Shown piece by piece: positions 43,298 through 52,907 of a stretch of 52,907 nt of DNA. This DNA is from Zoogloea oleivorans. Lineage in GTDB: Bacteria; Pseudomonadota; Gammaproteobacteria; Burkholderiales; Rhodocyclaceae. The notes beneath the pieces were generated by a model, which made no database searches, was not told the DNA's origin, and saw nothing but the letters and a program-made list of their open reading frames with translations. Positions within the stretch are counted from its first letter, which is position 1; the number at the start of each line of letters is the position of its first letter. The position numbers and the translations under genes are program-made. The DNA is taken from positions 1 to 52,907 of the forward strand of contig NZ_SDKK01000021.1 of the NCBI RefSeq assembly GCF_008107625.1, given 5' to 3'.

Positions 43298-46200
43298 ATG
43301 ACCGCCTCCAGCCCTCTCAGCGCCCTCCTTCCGACCCTCGACGCTTTTGCCCGTGCCAAGCCTGGCCAACGCCTCGACCTGCCGGCCCTCGCCGGTTCGG
43401 CCGACGCCCTCGCCATTGCCCGACTGGCTGGCGGCGGACGGATGCTGGTGGTGATCACCGCCAACCCGCTCGACGCCCAGCGCCTGTCGGACGAGATCGC
43501 GTGGCTGGCGCCGGGCCTGCGGACCCACCTGCTGCCCGACTGGGAAACCCTGCCCTACGACAGCTTCTCGCCGCACCAGGACCTGATCTCCGAGCGCCTG
43601 TCGACGCTTTACGCCATCAGCCGTGGCGAGGCCGACATCGCCCTCGTGCCGGCCTCCACCGCGCTCTACCGCCTTGCACCGCCGGCTTTCCTGGCGGGCT
43701 ACACCTTTTTCCTCAAACAAGGCGCCAAGCTCGACGTGGATGGCCTGCGCATGCAGATGACCGTGGCCGGCTACGCCCACGTTACCCAGGTTATGTCGCC
43801 TGGTGAATACAGCGTGCGCGGCGGCCTGGTGGATCTGTTTCCCATGGGCGCCGCGCTACCTTACCGCATCGATCTTTTCGACGAAGAAATCGAGAGCATC
43901 AAGACCTTCGACCCGGATACCCAGCGCACCGTCTTTCCGGTGAAGGAAGTGCGTCTCTTGCCGGCGCGGGAATTTCCGATGGACGAAAAGGGCCGTACCC
44001 GTTTTCGCGGGCGCTTCCGGGAAACCTTCGAGGGCGACCCATCCCGCTGCATGGTTTACAAGGACGTCTCCAACGGCATCGCCCCGGCCGGCATCGAGTA
44101 CTACCTGCCGCTGTTCTTCGACGAGACGGCAACGCTCTTCGATTACCTGCCCGAGAGCGCCCCGATCTTCCTGCACCGGGACGTGCCCGGCGCCATCGAA
44201 GCCTTCTGGAAGGACGCCCGCAGCCGACATCATTTGCTGGGAGGCGACAAGACGCGGCCGATTCTCCCGCCGGAACAACTCTTCCTGTCGGACGAAGCGT
44301 TCTTCATTGCCCTCAAAGAACGCACCCGCCTGGCCCTGCCGGCGGGCGGCACGGATGGCCTGGCTGAAGCGCTCCCGGACATCTCGGTCGAGCGCAAGGC
44401 CTCCGACCCACTGCACCGCTTCAAGGCCTTTTGCGGCCGCTTTCCCGGTCGTGTGCTGGTGCTCGCCGAATCCGCCGGTCGTCAGCAGACGATTGCCGAG
44501 TACTTCGCCGAGTACGCCCTCAAACCCAATGCCAATGCCGACTTTGACGCCTTTCTGACGGGTGACGCCCGCCTGGCCCTCGGTACCGGGCCACTGGCCG
44601 CCGGTTTTGTGCTGCCGGAGGCGGGCCTCGCCGTCATCACCGAGTCCGAGCTCTACGCCGCCACCGCCCGCACCCGCACGCGCCGCGACAGCCGCAAGGC
44701 GGCGACGATGGAAGGCTGGCTGCGTGACCTTTCCGAACTCAAGCCCAACGACCCCGTGGTGCACTCCAGCCACGGCATCGGCCGCTACATCGGCCTGGTG
44801 CACATGGATCTGGGCGAAGGCGACACCGAATTCCTGCACCTCGAATACGCCAACGAAGACAAGCTCTACGTGCCGGTGTCCCAGCTGCACGTGATCACCC
44901 GTTACGCCGGCGCCGACCCGGAGGCCGTGCACCTGCACACCCTCGGCTCCGGCCAGTGGGAAAAGGCCAAGAAAAAGGCCGCCCAGCAGGTGCGCGACAC
45001 CGCTGCCGAACTGTTGGCCCTGTACGCCACCCGTGCCGCGCGCAAGGGCCACGCCTTCGACTTCAAGCAACACGACCTGGAAGCCTTCTCGGACGGCTTC
45101 GGCTTCGAGGAGACTCCCGACCAGATGGCGGCCATCGAGGCCGTGGTGGCCGACATGAAGTCGGGCCGGCCGATGGACCGCCTGGTGTGCGGCGACGTGG
45201 GTTTCGGCAAGACCGAGGTAGCCCTGCGCGCCGCCTTCATCGCCGTGGCCGACGGCAAGCAAGTGGTTGTGCTGTGCCCCACCACACTGCTGGCCGAACA
45301 GCATTACCAGACCTTCGCCGACCGCTTCGCCGACTGGCCGATCAAGGTTGCCGAACTGTCGCGCTTCAAGAGCGCCAAGGAACAGGCTGAAGCTATCAAG
45401 CTGCTCAGCGAGGGCAAGGTAGACATCCTCATTGGCACCCATCGCCTGCTGCAGAAAGACGTCACCTTCAAGCGTCTCGGTCTGGTAATCATCGACGAGG
45501 AACACCGTTTTGGCGTGCGCCAGAAGGAAGCCCTCAAGGCCCTGCGCAGCGAGGTGGACATCCTCACCCTTACCGCCACGCCGATTCCCCGCACCCTCGG
45601 CCTGGCTCTCGAAGGACTGCGCGAATTTTCGGTGATCGCCACCGCGCCGCAAAAACGCCTCGCCATCAAAACCTTCGTGCAGCGCCACAGCAAGGGCATC
45701 ATCCGTGAGGCCGTGATTCGCGAGTTCAAGCGTGGCGGGCAGGTGTACTTCCTCCACAATGAAGTGGAGACCATCGAAAACACCAAGGAAGCACTGGAAG
45801 AACTGCTGCCGGAAGCGCGCATCGTGGTGGGTCATGGCCAGTTGCCCGAGCGGGAACTGGAGCGCGTGATGCGCGACTTCACCACGCAGAAGGCCAACCT
45901 GCTGCTGTGCACCACCATCATCGAGACGGGCATCAACATCCCGACCGCCAACACCATCATCATCCACCGCGCCGACCGCTTCGGCCTGGCCCAGCTTCAC
46001 CAGTTGCGCGGCCGTGTTGGACGCTCGCACCACCAGGCCTACGCTTATCTGCTTACCGACGCCCACGCCAAGCCCTCAGCCCAGGCCCAGAAACGTCTGG
46101 AAGCCATCACCATGATGGAGGAGCTGGGTTCCGGCTTCTACCTGGCGATGCAGGATCTGGAGATTCGCGGTGCCGGCGAAGTGCTCGGCGACAACCAGTC

Positions 46201-46741
46201 TGGTGAAATCCAGCAGGTTGGTGTGAGTCTCTACACCGAGATGCTCAAGCGCGCCGTACGTGATTTGCAGCAGGGCAAGGAACCCGACCTCAGCCAGCCG
46301 CTGGATGTGGTCTCCGAGATCAATCTCCACGCTCCCGCGCTGCTGCCCAGCGATTATTGCAGCGACGTGCAGGAACGCCTCACGCTCTACAAGCGTCTCG
46401 CCAACTGCGAGGCCGACGAGGAGCTGCGCGACATTCAGGAAGAGCTGATCGACCGTTTTGGCGAGATGCCGGCACAAACCCGCACCCTGCTCGAAACCCA
46501 CCGCCTGCGCATGATGGTCAAGCCCTACGGCGTGCAGAAGCTGGATGCCTCTGAAAGCCAGATCACCGTGCAATTCGGCAAGGATGCGGCCATCGACCCG
46601 GTGAAGGTCATCATGCTGATCCAGAAGGATCGCACGACCCGCATGTCCGGCCCCGACAAGCTGATTCGCAAGATCGCCACGCCGGAGCTGAAAGAACGGG
46701 TTGTTGCCGTGAAGGCACTGCTGGATGCGGTGAGGGCGTAA
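43298..46741 (+). CDS. mfd: Transcription-repair coupling factor Mfd
   Basis: Translocase that removes stalled RNA polymerase from damaged DNA and recruits UvrA. 1147 residues, full length. UvrB-like N-terminal modules (LLPDWETLPYDSFSPHQDLI), RNA-polymerase-interacting domain (LKPNDPVVHSSHGIGRYIGL), helicase motifs (GDVGFGKTEVALRAAFIA; DEEHRFG; TATPIPRTLGLAL; LCTTIIETGINIP; QLHQLRGRVGRS) and a C-terminal TRCF domain. Ends 8 bases from the convergent receiver gene without a visible terminator. Confidence 0.97.
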   Translation: MTASSPLSALLPTLDAFARAKPGQRLDLPALAGSADALAIARLAGGGRMLVVITANPLDAQRLSDEIAWLAPGLRTHLLPDWETLPYDSFSPHQDLISERLSTLYAISRGEADIALVPASTALYRLAPPAFLAGYTFFLKQGAKLDVDGLRMQMTVAGYAHVTQVMSPGEYSVRGGLVDLFPMGAALPYRIDLFDEEIESIKTFDPDTQRTVFPVKEVRLLPAREFPMDEKGRTRFRGRFRETFEGDPSRCMVYKDVSNGIAPAGIEYYLPLFFDETATLFDYLPESAPIFLHRDVPGAIEAFWKDARSRHHLLGGDKTRPILPPEQLFLSDEAFFIALKERTRLALPAGGTDGLAEALPDISVERKASDPLHRFKAFCGRFPGRVLVLAESAGRQQTIAEYFAEYALKPNANADFDAFLTGDARLALGTGPLAAGFVLPEAGLAVITESELYAATARTRTRRDSRKAATMEGWLRDLSELKPNDPVVHSSHGIGRYIGLVHMDLGEGDTEFLHLEYANEDKLYVPVSQLHVITRYAGADPEAVHLHTLGSGQWEKAKKKAAQQVRDTAAELLALYATRAARKGHAFDFKQHDLEAFSDGFGFEETPDQMAAIEAVVADMKSGRPMDRLVCGDVGFGKTEVALRAAFIAVADGKQVVVLCPTTLLAEQHYQTFADRFADWPIKVAELSRFKSAKEQAEAIKLLSEGKVDILIGTHRLLQKDVTFKRLGLVIIDEEHRFGVRQKEALKALRSEVDILTLTATPIPRTLGLALEGLREFSVIATAPQKRLAIKTFVQRHSKGIIREAVIREFKRGGQVYFLHNEVETIENTKEALEELLPEARIVVGHGQLPERELERVMRDFTTQKANLLLCTTIIETGINIPTANTIIIHRADRFGLAQLHQLRGRVGRSHHQAYAYLLTDAHAKPSAQAQKRLEAITMMEELGSGFYLAMQDLEIRGAGEVLGDNQSGEIQQVGVSLYTEMLKRAVRDLQQGKEPDLSQPLDVVSEINLHAPALLPSDYCSDVQERLTLYKRLANCEADEELRDIQEELIDRFGEMPAQTRTLLETHRLRMMVKPYGVQKLDASESQITVQFGKDAAIDPVKVIMLIQKDRTTRMSGPDKLIRKIATPELKERVVAVKALLDAVRA

Positions 46742-46749
46742 CTCACGCT

Positions 46750-47556
46750 TCAGCCAACCTGCCTCATGATGCCGGCCAGCACCTGCTGCAGGATGGTCGG
46801 CTCGAAGGGCTTGTCGCAGATACCCGATACGCCAGCCTCTTCCACCGCAGCCAGCCGGCTTTCGTCGGCTTCGCTGGTCACCATCAGAATCGGCACTGAC
46901 TGCTGCCAGCTTCGGGTGCGCACGTATTCGACGAACTCGCGACCATCCATCTCCGGCATGTTGTAGTCGGTCACGATCAGGTCGACCATCGTTTCCTCCA
47001 GCAAGGCCACTGCCTCCTTGCCGTTGGCCGCTTCGATGAAATGCTGCAAGCCCAGGTTGCTCAGTACCCGACGAATAAAACGTCGCGCATTGGGGCTGTC
47101 ATCCACCAGTAGCACCCGCAACGATTCCAGGTCGAAATCGTCGTCCAGCGTGTGGCAGGTACCGAGCAAGTCCAGCGTACGGCCCAGCGCGGTAGCCAGT
47201 TGGGCTGCCGTAAACGGTTTGGGAAGAATGCTGCAGGCGCCGGACTGTCTCACCGGGTCGAGAGCCTGGGGACGAGTCTCGCTGGAGATCAGGACAAAAG
47301 GCAGGTCCGCCAGATTCACTTCAGCCCGCATCGCCTCAACCAGATCTGTACCCGTGCCGTCTGGAAGATAAAGTGCTGACAGGGTTACGTCGGGCCGGGA
47401 TGCATGCATGGCGGCAAGGGCGTCAGCAAGTGTTCCTACCACGACGACCTTTGTGAGACCGATTTCATCACATTCGGCCCGGATGATTTTCGCCTGCAAG
47501 GCGGAGGGCTCCACGAGCAGAGCCTGAAGTTTTTCGAAACGCGCGCTGCTGGCCAT
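46750..47556 (-). CDS. Double receiver protein; first receiver degenerate
   Basis: 268 residues from ATG 47556. Second receiver (about 146-268) is intact: D152/D153, phospho-acceptor D197 (LIVTDYNMPEMDG) and K249 (GICDKPF). First receiver (about 10-130) keeps the fold and the Lys (SILPKPF) but reads VEPS for the acidic pair and TLSALYLPDG where Asp should be, so Ala61 replaces the phosphorylation site. No output domain: it likely acts by protein contact, for example in chemotaxis or pilus control. The partner kinase is not adjacent. Confidence 0.88.
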   Translation of the reverse strand: MASSARFEKLQALLVEPSALQAKIIRAECDEIGLTKVVVVGTLADALAAMHASRPDVTLSALYLPDGTGTDLVEAMRAEVNLADLPFVLISSETRPQALDPVRQSGACSILPKPFTAAQLATALGRTLDLLGTCHTLDDDFDLESLRVLLVDDSPNARRFIRRVLSNLGLQHFIEAANGKEAVALLEETMVDLIVTDYNMPEMDGREFVEYVRTRSWQQSVPILMVTSEADESRLAAVEEAGVSGICDKPFEPTILQQVLAGIMRQVG

Positions 47557-47633
47557 CGTTATTGCCTGTAAGGGTAATTGCAACAATGGATTAGCGAACG
47601 AAATCCGGAAAGCTTGAGGGCAAGCGGAGCCGA

Positions 47634-47942
47634 TTATTTTCTTCGCGATACGGCCGCTGCCTGTTGCTGGCCCCACCAGGCCCCGAGTCGACTGGCCGGG
47701 TAACGCTTCGAGAGCGCCTCCAGAAACATGTGCCCGGTCGCCAACATCAGAAAGGCGTAGAACAGCATTCCCCACCAGGTATCGAGCACAACCAGCCCGA
47801 CCATCACGGCCAACTGGAATACGGCAAATGCGGCCCCCTTGGCCTGGCATGCCAAACCCGCTGGCCCACCATCGGCCAGTTTCACTGCCATTGCCCACCC
47901 GGTCGGCAACACCACCAGAAGGGCCAGAGTCGCCATTGTCAT
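47634..47942 (-). CDS. Small hydrophobic protein of unknown function
   Basis: 102 residues from ATG 47942 (AAGGA about 8 bases upstream). Three hydrophobic segments (TLALLVVLPTGWAMAV; AAFAVFQLAVMVGLVVL; GMLFYAFLMLATGHMFL) predict a membrane protein; the C-terminus is polar with Gln/Ala and Arg-Arg-Lys. Follows the lipoprotein gene by 22 bases on the same strand, so the two may form an envelope operon. No family recognised. Confidence 0.6.
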   Translation of the reverse strand: MTMATLALLVVLPTGWAMAVKLADGGPAGLACQAKGAAFAVFQLAVMVGLVVLDTWWGMLFYAFLMLATGHMFLEALSKRYPASRLGAWWGQQQAAAVSRRK

Positions 47943-47964
47943 GTCTTGCTTCCTTGATGCATGT

Positions 47965-48543
47965 TCACGGCAGGTTGATAACAGATTCCCCTGCCCCCTG
48001 CAGCGGCCCGAGAGGATTGCGGCGCAATTCGGTTTCTTCGATGCGGGGGCGACCACTCCACTGTTTGTAGACGACCATGTTGTCGATAACGACAATCAAT
48101 GCGCCAAACTTCCAGCCGGTGACCTGCGTATTACGCTTGAAATTGAGGAAGTCCAGGAAGAAATTTCCGTCCCGTTTGCGGTCAATGCGGCTAGGCTCCA
48201 TGAGATAGCCCGTACAAGCCTCCTGCGCTCTCATGCAGGCCAGAATTCCCTTCGGAATGGACGCTAATTCCTGCAGTGGCGACGGTAGCACTGCACGCAC
48301 CACCTGGGAATGATTGAGAATCTGCACATTGGGGGTCATGTTGGGGTCAAACCCCAATTCGCGCACCGTGTCCATGTTGGTACGGTACGGAACAATCAGG
48401 TCGAAGCTTTTTTTGGCGTCCTCGAAATCGTGCCACTTGTTGCTCACATCCTGCTTGGCGGTTGGCAATAAACTGGCACAACCAGCCAATAAACCGGCAA
48501 CGAAGAGTAGCGAAAAAACCTTCACGGCCAAAATCCTTCTCAA
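47965..48543 (-). CDS. Lipoprotein of unknown function
   Basis: 192 residues with a lipoprotein signal peptide ending in LLAGC (Cys22), followed by a folded region with conserved-looking NMDTVRELGFDPNMTPNVQI, IPKGILACMRAQEACTGYLM and GALIVVIDNMVVYKQWSGRP. One segment (TNMDTVRELGFDP) recalls BamE/SmpA-like TV-R-LG patterns, but the match is slight. Upstream of the small membrane protein gene. Location inner or outer membrane is unclear; residue +2 after Cys is Ala, favouring export to the outer membrane. Confidence 0.75.
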   Translation of the reverse strand: MRRILAVKVFSLLFVAGLLAGCASLLPTAKQDVSNKWHDFEDAKKSFDLIVPYRTNMDTVRELGFDPNMTPNVQILNHSQVVRAVLPSPLQELASIPKGILACMRAQEACTGYLMEPSRIDRKRDGNFFLDFLNFKRNTQVTGWKFGALIVVIDNMVVYKQWSGRPRIEETELRRNPLGPLQGAGESVINLP

Positions 48544-48672
48544 AACGAAGGCGGCCCCCGCACTTAAGGGGAACGTCGGAAGCGTGGAGTCTCTGTTCCA
48601 AGCTTAGTGCGCATCAGTGGTATCAACAAGTCTTGAAAGCTGACTCAATCAGCCTGGGAACCGCGGTTTACG

Positions 48673-48722
48673 CCAAAACGGTTACCGTCACGCGTTCGAA
48701 CCGCGCGGGGTAACCGTTTTGG
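48673..48722. repeat. Perfect 14-bp inverted repeat beyond the guaA stop
   Basis: CCAAAACGGTTACC (48673-48686) and GGTAACCGTTTTGG (48709-48722) around 22 bases that are themselves GC-rich and contain the palindrome TTCGAA. It lies 50 bases after guaA and 130 before the lipoprotein gene. A transcript from guaA would fold it, but no T run follows, so a terminator function is doubtful. Confidence 0.65.
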
Positions 48723-48771
48723 AACACCACACAAGCTGTCAGCAATTAATGGCGACAATTCCTCAAACTAT

Positions 48772-50334
48772 TCATTCCCACTCGATCGTTGCCGGCGGTT
48801 TGCCCGAGATGTCGTACACCACCCGGTTGATCCCACGCACTTCATTGATGATGCGGTTGCTCACCTTGCCCAGCAGGCTGTGCGGCAGTTCGGCCCAGTG
48901 GGCAGTCATGAAGTCGGCAGTTTGCACGGCGCGCAGTGCAACGACGTATTCGTAGGTGCGGCCGTCGCCCATCACGCCGACGCTCTTTACCGGCAGGAAG
49001 ACGGCGAAGGCCTGACTGGTCTTGTCGTACCAGTCAGCGGCGCGCAGTTCGTCGATGAAAATCGCGTCGGCACGGCGCAGCAGGTCGGCAAAGTCCTGGC
49101 GGACTTCGCCAAGAATGCGCACACCCAGGCCCGGGCCCGGGAAGGGATGGCGATAAACCATTTCCCGCGGCAGACCGAGAGCCACGCCCAGTTCGCGGAC
49201 TTCGTCCTTGAACAGTTCGCACAGGGGTTCGAGCAGCTTGAGGTTGAGGGTATCCGGCAGGCCGCCCACGTTGTGGTGGCTCTTGATGGCGTGGGCCTTG
49301 CCGGTCTTGGCGCCGGCAGATTCGATCACGTCCGGGTAGATGGTGCCCTGGGCCAGCCACTTGGCGTTGGGCAGCTTGGCGGCTTCGGCCTGGAAGACTT
49401 CGACGAATTCGCGGCCGATGATCTTGCGCTTGGCTTCCGGGTCGGACACGCCTTTCAGGTGGCCCATGAACTGCTCGGAAGCATCCACATGGATAACCTT
49501 GACACCCAGGTTGCGGGCAAACATTTCCATGACCATGCTGCCCTCGTTAAGGCGCAGCAGGCCATTATCGACGAACACGCAGGTCAGCTGATCGCCAATC
49601 GCCTTGTGCAGCAGCGCCGCAACCACGGAGGAATCGACGCCGCCGGACAGGCCGAGGATGACTTCATCCTTGCCCACCTGGGCGCGCACCTTTTCGATGG
49701 CCTCATTTACGTAATCAGGCATGTTCCAGTCGTGCTGGCAGCCACAGATGTCGTGGACGAAGCGGGCCAGCATTTCACGGCCCTTGATGGTGTGGGTGAC
49801 TTCCGGGTGGAACTGCACCGCGTAGAACTTGCGGTCTTCGTCGGCCATGGCGGCCAGCGGGGTGGATTCGTTGGAGGCGATGACCTTGAAACCCGGGGGC
49901 AGCGCGGTGACCTTGTCGCCGTGGCTCATCCACACGTCGAGCAGGCCGTGGCCTTCGTCGTTGACGCGGTCCTGAATGTCGCGGAACAGGGCCGAGTGAC
50001 CACGGGCACGGATTTCAGCGTAGCCGAACTCACGCTTGCCGGAGCTTTCCACCTTGCCGCCCAGCTGCGAAGCCATGGTCTGCATGCCGTAGCAAATGCC
50101 GAGCACAGGCACGCCAATCTCGAAGACAGCCTGGGGCGCCTTGACCTCTTCGGCCGCATAGACCGAGTTCGGGCCGCCGGACAGGATGATCCCCTCGGGC
50201 GCAAAGCTGCGGATGAAGTCGTCCGACACGTCGTAGGGATGGATTTCGCAGAACACCTGTTGCTCGCGCACGCGACGGGCGATGAGCTGGGTGACCTGGG
50301 AGCCGAAATCGAGGATCAGGATTTTCTTGTGCAC
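48772..50334 (-). CDS. guaA: GMP synthase (glutamine-hydrolysing)
   Basis: Converts XMP to GMP with glutamine and ATP. GTG 50334 is chosen since it yields the family N-terminus ([20 protein letters not shown]); 520 residues. Class I glutaminase triad: Cys81 (GICYGMQ) and the His/Glu of [13 protein letters not shown]-pyrophosphatase loop [15 protein letters not shown], and the C-terminal dimerisation domain ending in [10 protein letters not shown]. guaB is not adjacent. The 3' end of guaA is a known integration spot for genomic islands; no integrase borders it here. Confidence 0.97.
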   Translation of the reverse strand: MHKKILILDFGSQVTQLIARRVREQQVFCEIHPYDVSDDFIRSFAPEGIILSGGPNSVYAAEEVKAPQAVFEIGVPVLGICYGMQTMASQLGGKVESSGKREFGYAEIRARGHSALFRDIQDRVNDEGHGLLDVWMSHGDKVTALPPGFKVIASNESTPLAAMADEDRKFYAVQFHPEVTHTIKGREMLARFVHDICGCQHDWNMPDYVNEAIEKVRAQVGKDEVILGLSGGVDSSVVAALLHKAIGDQLTCVFVDNGLLRLNEGSMVMEMFARNLGVKVIHVDASEQFMGHLKGVSDPEAKRKIIGREFVEVFQAEAAKLPNAKWLAQGTIYPDVIESAGAKTGKAHAIKSHHNVGGLPDTLNLKLLEPLCELFKDEVRELGVALGLPREMVYRHPFPGPGLGVRILGEVRQDFADLLRRADAIFIDELRAADWYDKTSQAFAVFLPVKSVGVMGDGRTYEYVVALRAVQTADFMTAHWAELPHSLLGKVSNRIINEVRGINRVVYDISGKPPATIEWE

Positions 50335-50430
50335 GGCGGTTTCCGTAGGATGGAAGACAGGAAGCGCGCAATTATAACGTCTGGCGGGACCTGACGAGCC
50401 GAGCAGAGCGTGGCAACGTAAAATGAAGGG

Positions 50431-51585
50431 ATGCATTCCACCGCTTTTCATCCCGTATCAGACTTGTTCCCGTCGATGTCACAGAGCGAACTCTCCGCGC
50501 TCATCGAAGACATCCGGATTAATGGACAACAGGAACCCATCCTTCTTTTCGAAGGGCTGGTCGCCGATGGCCGGCACCGCTGGATGGCGTGCTCGTCCCT
50601 GGGCATCACGCCAAAAACCGTTTTGTGGAACGGAGACGAGGAAACCCTGATCAGACACATCATCTCGGTCAACCTGCATCGCCGCCATCTCTCCCCGACC
50701 GACCGGGCCATTCTGGCCATGCGCTATGCAAACCTGCCCAAGGGGACAAACCGATTCACTATAGGTACCGCTGCAGCGGCATCTATGACTCAGGGCAACG
50801 CCGCGCGTCTTTTTTCGGTCTCGGCAGACTCGATACAACGGGCCCGAAAAGTCTCGGCCCAAGGCTCGGCAGAGTTGCTCGAAGCCCTCAGTGGTGGGCA
50901 GATTTCCCTCTCCGAGGCGGCCAGGCTGGCGAAACTGTCGAAAGAGCAGCAAAAGGAAGTGCTGGCCGCTGCCACCCTGGTCAGGGCCCGGCAACTGGAA
51001 GCCCGACGAACAAGGGCCAGAGAGGCCATTGAAGCCCGAAAGGGTGTATACGATCCGGCCTTTCCGGATGGCGAGTTCGATATTGCCATCATAGATCCCC
51101 CGTGGGACTACGGGAACAGCGCCTTGTCGACAAACTGCTCGCCGGGGTTTCATCGCGGGCTGATGTCTGTCCAGGAAATTGCGGCGATGCGTTTGCCACT
51201 GGCCCACGATGCGCTCGTCTTCGTGTGGGTGCCTTCCTATTTTCTCTCCGACGTGATGACGACAATTCTGCCCGCCTGGGGTTTGCATTACGCAGGCTGT
51301 GCAGTGTGGAAAAAAGTGAATGGCGTCGTCGGGGCCGGAATGTTCCGGATGACTCATGAAATGGTCATCGCCGCACGAAAAGGCGCAGGTGTTGGCAAGC
51401 CGGACCGGCAACTGCCTTCGGTCTTCGAGGCCGACCCCGCCCGGCAATCCGGAAAGCCTCCGATCCTGGCGAACTGGGTCGATCTGGCGTTTCCAGACTG
51501 GCTGCGTCGTATCGAAATTTTCTCGCAGAACAAACGCAGCGGCTGGGCAATGTTCGGCGCAGACCGCCCGACAGCGACACACTGA
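50431..51585 (+). CDS. ParB-domain / MT-A70 adenine methyltransferase fusion
   Basis: 384 residues. N-terminal ParB/Srx-like nuclease fold (about 5-95: [20 protein letters not shown], then [11 protein letters not shown] and [17 protein letters not shown]), a helical DNA-binding segment with a ParB-like helix-turn-helix ([20 protein letters not shown]), and a C-terminal MT-A70 domain with catalytic DPPW (222-225, [10 protein letters not shown]). Predicted N6-adenine methyltransferase acting on DNA (or possibly RNA). No restriction enzyme gene is adjacent, so it is an orphan. ParB-methyltransferase fusions are commonest in phages and mobile elements (my knowledge). Divergent from guaA with 96 bases between starts, and 161 bases before mutS. 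Confidence 0.85.
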   Translation: MHSTAFHPVSDLFPSMSQSELSALIEDIRINGQQEPILLFEGLVADGRHRWMACSSLGITPKTVLWNGDEETLIRHIISVNLHRRHLSPTDRAILAMRYANLPKGTNRFTIGTAAAASMTQGNAARLFSVSADSIQRARKVSAQGSAELLEALSGGQISLSEAARLAKLSKEQQKEVLAAATLVRARQLEARRTRAREAIEARKGVYDPAFPDGEFDIAIIDPPWDYGNSALSTNCSPGFHRGLMSVQEIAAMRLPLAHDALVFVWVPSYFLSDVMTTILPAWGLHYAGCAVWKKVNGVVGAGMFRMTHEMVIAARKGAGVGKPDRQLPSVFEADPARQSGKPPILANWVDLAFPDWLRRIEIFSQNKRSGWAMFGADRPTATH

Positions 51586-51746
51586 CACCATTCGGCAGTG
51601 CATCCTTGCAATGGATCAGGCGGCCCTGCCCCGGTACACTTGCGCGCTGCGCCAGACTAGTCGAATCGCCATGCGCCCACTTGCGGCCGCAAGCATTCAC
51701 TAACGCCCGAATCTCCGGACCACCCATAAAGGTTTTAGGTAATAGA

Positions 51747-52907
51747 TTGATCTCCAAAGAAAAAGCCGGCACAACGACGACACTGGAAGAACGCCTCCAG
51801 GGGCATACGCCCATGATGCAGCAATATCTTCGCATCAAGCACGACCACCCCGACACCCTCCTCTTCTACCGGATGGGCGACTTTTACGAGTTGTTCTTCG
51901 AGGATGCCGAGAAGGCTTCGCGCCTGATGGACATCACGCTAACCACCCGCGGGGCGTCGGCCGGGCAGCCGATCAAGATGGCCGGCATTCCTTACCACGC
52001 GGTGGAGCAATACCTGGCGCGGCTGGTCAAGCTCGGTGAATCGGTGGTGATTGCCGAGCAGGTGGGCGACCCGGGCGCGACCAAGGGGCCGATGGAGCGG
52101 GCGGTGGCGCGCATCGTCACGCCGGGCACGCTCACCGACGCGGCGCTGCTCGACGACAAGGCCGACGCGCCGCTGCTGGCCGTCAACCTGCACCGGGGCG
52201 TGCTGGGCCTGGCCTGGCTGAACCTCGCCAACGGCGACTTCCGCGTGCTCGAATGCGACGCGCCGCACCTGGCTGCGCAATTTGAACGCCTGCGCCCGGC
52301 CGAGGTGTTGATTCCTGACGGCCTGCGCCTGCCGCTGCTCGAGCATCTGTCGCCCAGCCTGCGTCGTCTGGCCGACTGGCAATTTGACGCCGAAACCGCC
52401 CGACGCCTCCTCACCACGCACTTTGGCACCCGCGATCTGGCCGGCTTTGGCGCCGACGACATGCCGGTGGCGCTGGCCGCCGCCGCGGCCCTTTTCGACT
52501 ACGCCCGCTCCACCCAGCGCCAGGCCCTGGCCCACATCACGGCGCTGACGGCCGAGCGCGACAGCGCTTACCTGCGCCTCGACGCCGCCACCCGGCGCAA
52601 CCTGGAGCTCACCGAAACCCTGCGCGGCGAGGCGGCGCCCACGCTGCTGTCGCTGCTCGACACCTGCGCCACCAGCATGGGCACCCGCTGGCTGCGTCAC
52701 GCGCTGCATCACCCACTGCGTGACCGCGCCGCCGCGAGTCACCGCCATGCGGCCGTCGGCGAACTGGGCGAAGGCCCGGCCGAAGTCATCCGTCGCGTGT
52801 TGCGCGGCGTCTCCGACGTGGAACGCATCACTGCCCGCGTGGCCCTGCGCAGCGCCCGGCCGCGGGATCTGTCGGCCCTGCGCGATAGCGTCGGCCAACT
52901 CCTTCCA
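51747..52907 (+). CDS. mutS: DNA mismatch repair protein MutS, N-terminal part (runs off window)
   Basis: Open to the last base, so no stop is seen: 387 codons of roughly 850-870 expected. Start TTG 51747 gives a leader before the conserved [12 protein letters not shown]; the first in-frame ATG (51813) would cut inside that motif. Mismatch-recognition F-x-E is present ([13 protein letters not shown]), then [38 protein letters not shown], connector and core domains up to the lever region. AGG lies seven bases before the TTG. Confidence 0.95.
   Translation, partial: MISKEKAGTTTTLEERLQGHTPMMQQYLRIKHDHPDTLLFYRMGDFYELFFEDAEKASRLMDITLTTRGASAGQPIKMAGIPYHAVEQYLARLVKLGESVVIAEQVGDPGATKGPMERAVARIVTPGTLTDAALLDDKADAPLLAVNLHRGVLGLAWLNLANGDFRVLECDAPHLAAQFERLRPAEVLIPDGLRLPLLEHLSPSLRRLADWQFDAETARRLLTTHFGTRDLAGFGADDMPVALAAAAALFDYARSTQRQALAHITALTAERDSAYLRLDAATRRNLELTETLRGEAAPTLLSLLDTCATSMGTRWLRHALHHPLRDRAAASHRHAAVGELGEGPAEVIRRVLRGVSDVERITARVALRSARPRDLSALRDSVGQLLP

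Noticed and set aside
43856-46066. Long open frame antisense to mfd (736 codons)
   Set aside because: Gly/His/Gln/Val-rich shadow of a GC-rich gene; all helicase motifs are on the other strand.
48687-48708. tRNA T-arm-like sequence (GTTCGAACC-like)
   Set aside because: Only a short TTCGAA-centred palindrome; no acceptor, D or anticodon stems can be folded around it, and the flanking 14-base arms pair with each other instead.
51939-52898. 319-codon minus-strand frame at the window end
   Set aside because: The plus strand encodes unmistakable MutS; the minus frame is its shadow.

Overview
The window reads as GC-rich chromosomal DNA from a betaproteobacterium, most likely in or near the Rhodocyclales (Azospira/Dechloromonas/Thauera-like). 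This placement is inferred from gene order and protein character: mltG-tmk-holB-pilZ-tatD divergent from ygfZ-DUF4936, lplT divergent from alr-radA, a phasin, a BCAM0308-like zinc protein and several c-di-GMP/PAS proteins. No rRNA, tRNA or CRISPR array was found.

Layout. 1-2.4 kb: the 3' end of a probable giant repeat adhesin, translationally coupled to a membrane PAS-GGDEF cyclase. 2.4-9.1 kb: an iron-type uptake locus (tonB-exbB-exbD divergent from a TonB-dependent receptor, with a good Fur-box candidate between them), then a NarL-type kinase/regulator pair. 9.1-16.6 kb: housekeeping genes lplT, lysR, alr, radA, HU and the tail-specific protease prc. 16.8-26 kb: a zinc-ribbon protein, an AT-rich patch with two small unknown ORFs, cfa, a 1125-residue CheB-CheR-PAS-histidine kinase with its response regulator, a soluble PAS-GGDEF protein and a phasin.

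26-36.5 kb is an accessory region. An intact IS3-family element (3-bp target duplication, -1 frameshift signal) sits between the phasin gene and what was probably its terminator. Then follow a ProQ/FinO protein and three related tyrosine recombinases with two KfrA_N coiled-coil DNA-binding proteins (int1<>kfrA1, int2, kfrA2<int3), an isolated prpF-like isomerase, and a 736-bp gene-free stretch rich in inverted repeats. The recurring recombinase + KfrA-like pairing, with operator-like repeats next to the kfrA-like genes, is the best candidate here for an undescribed system.

36.3-52.9 kb returns to core genes: a tightly overlapping operon mltG-tmk-holB-pilZ-tatD-ankyrin (minus strand); ygfZ-DUF4936-NRDE-mfd (plus); a double-receiver protein whose first receiver lacks its phosphorylation site; a small membrane protein and a lipoprotein; guaA; a divergent ParB-MT-A70 methyltransferase fusion; and the first 387 codons of mutS, which runs off the window. 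Links between regions are few. The c-di-GMP genes (two GGDEF proteins) and the pilZ gene point to surface/motility control, but this PilZ lacks the c-di-GMP-binding motif.
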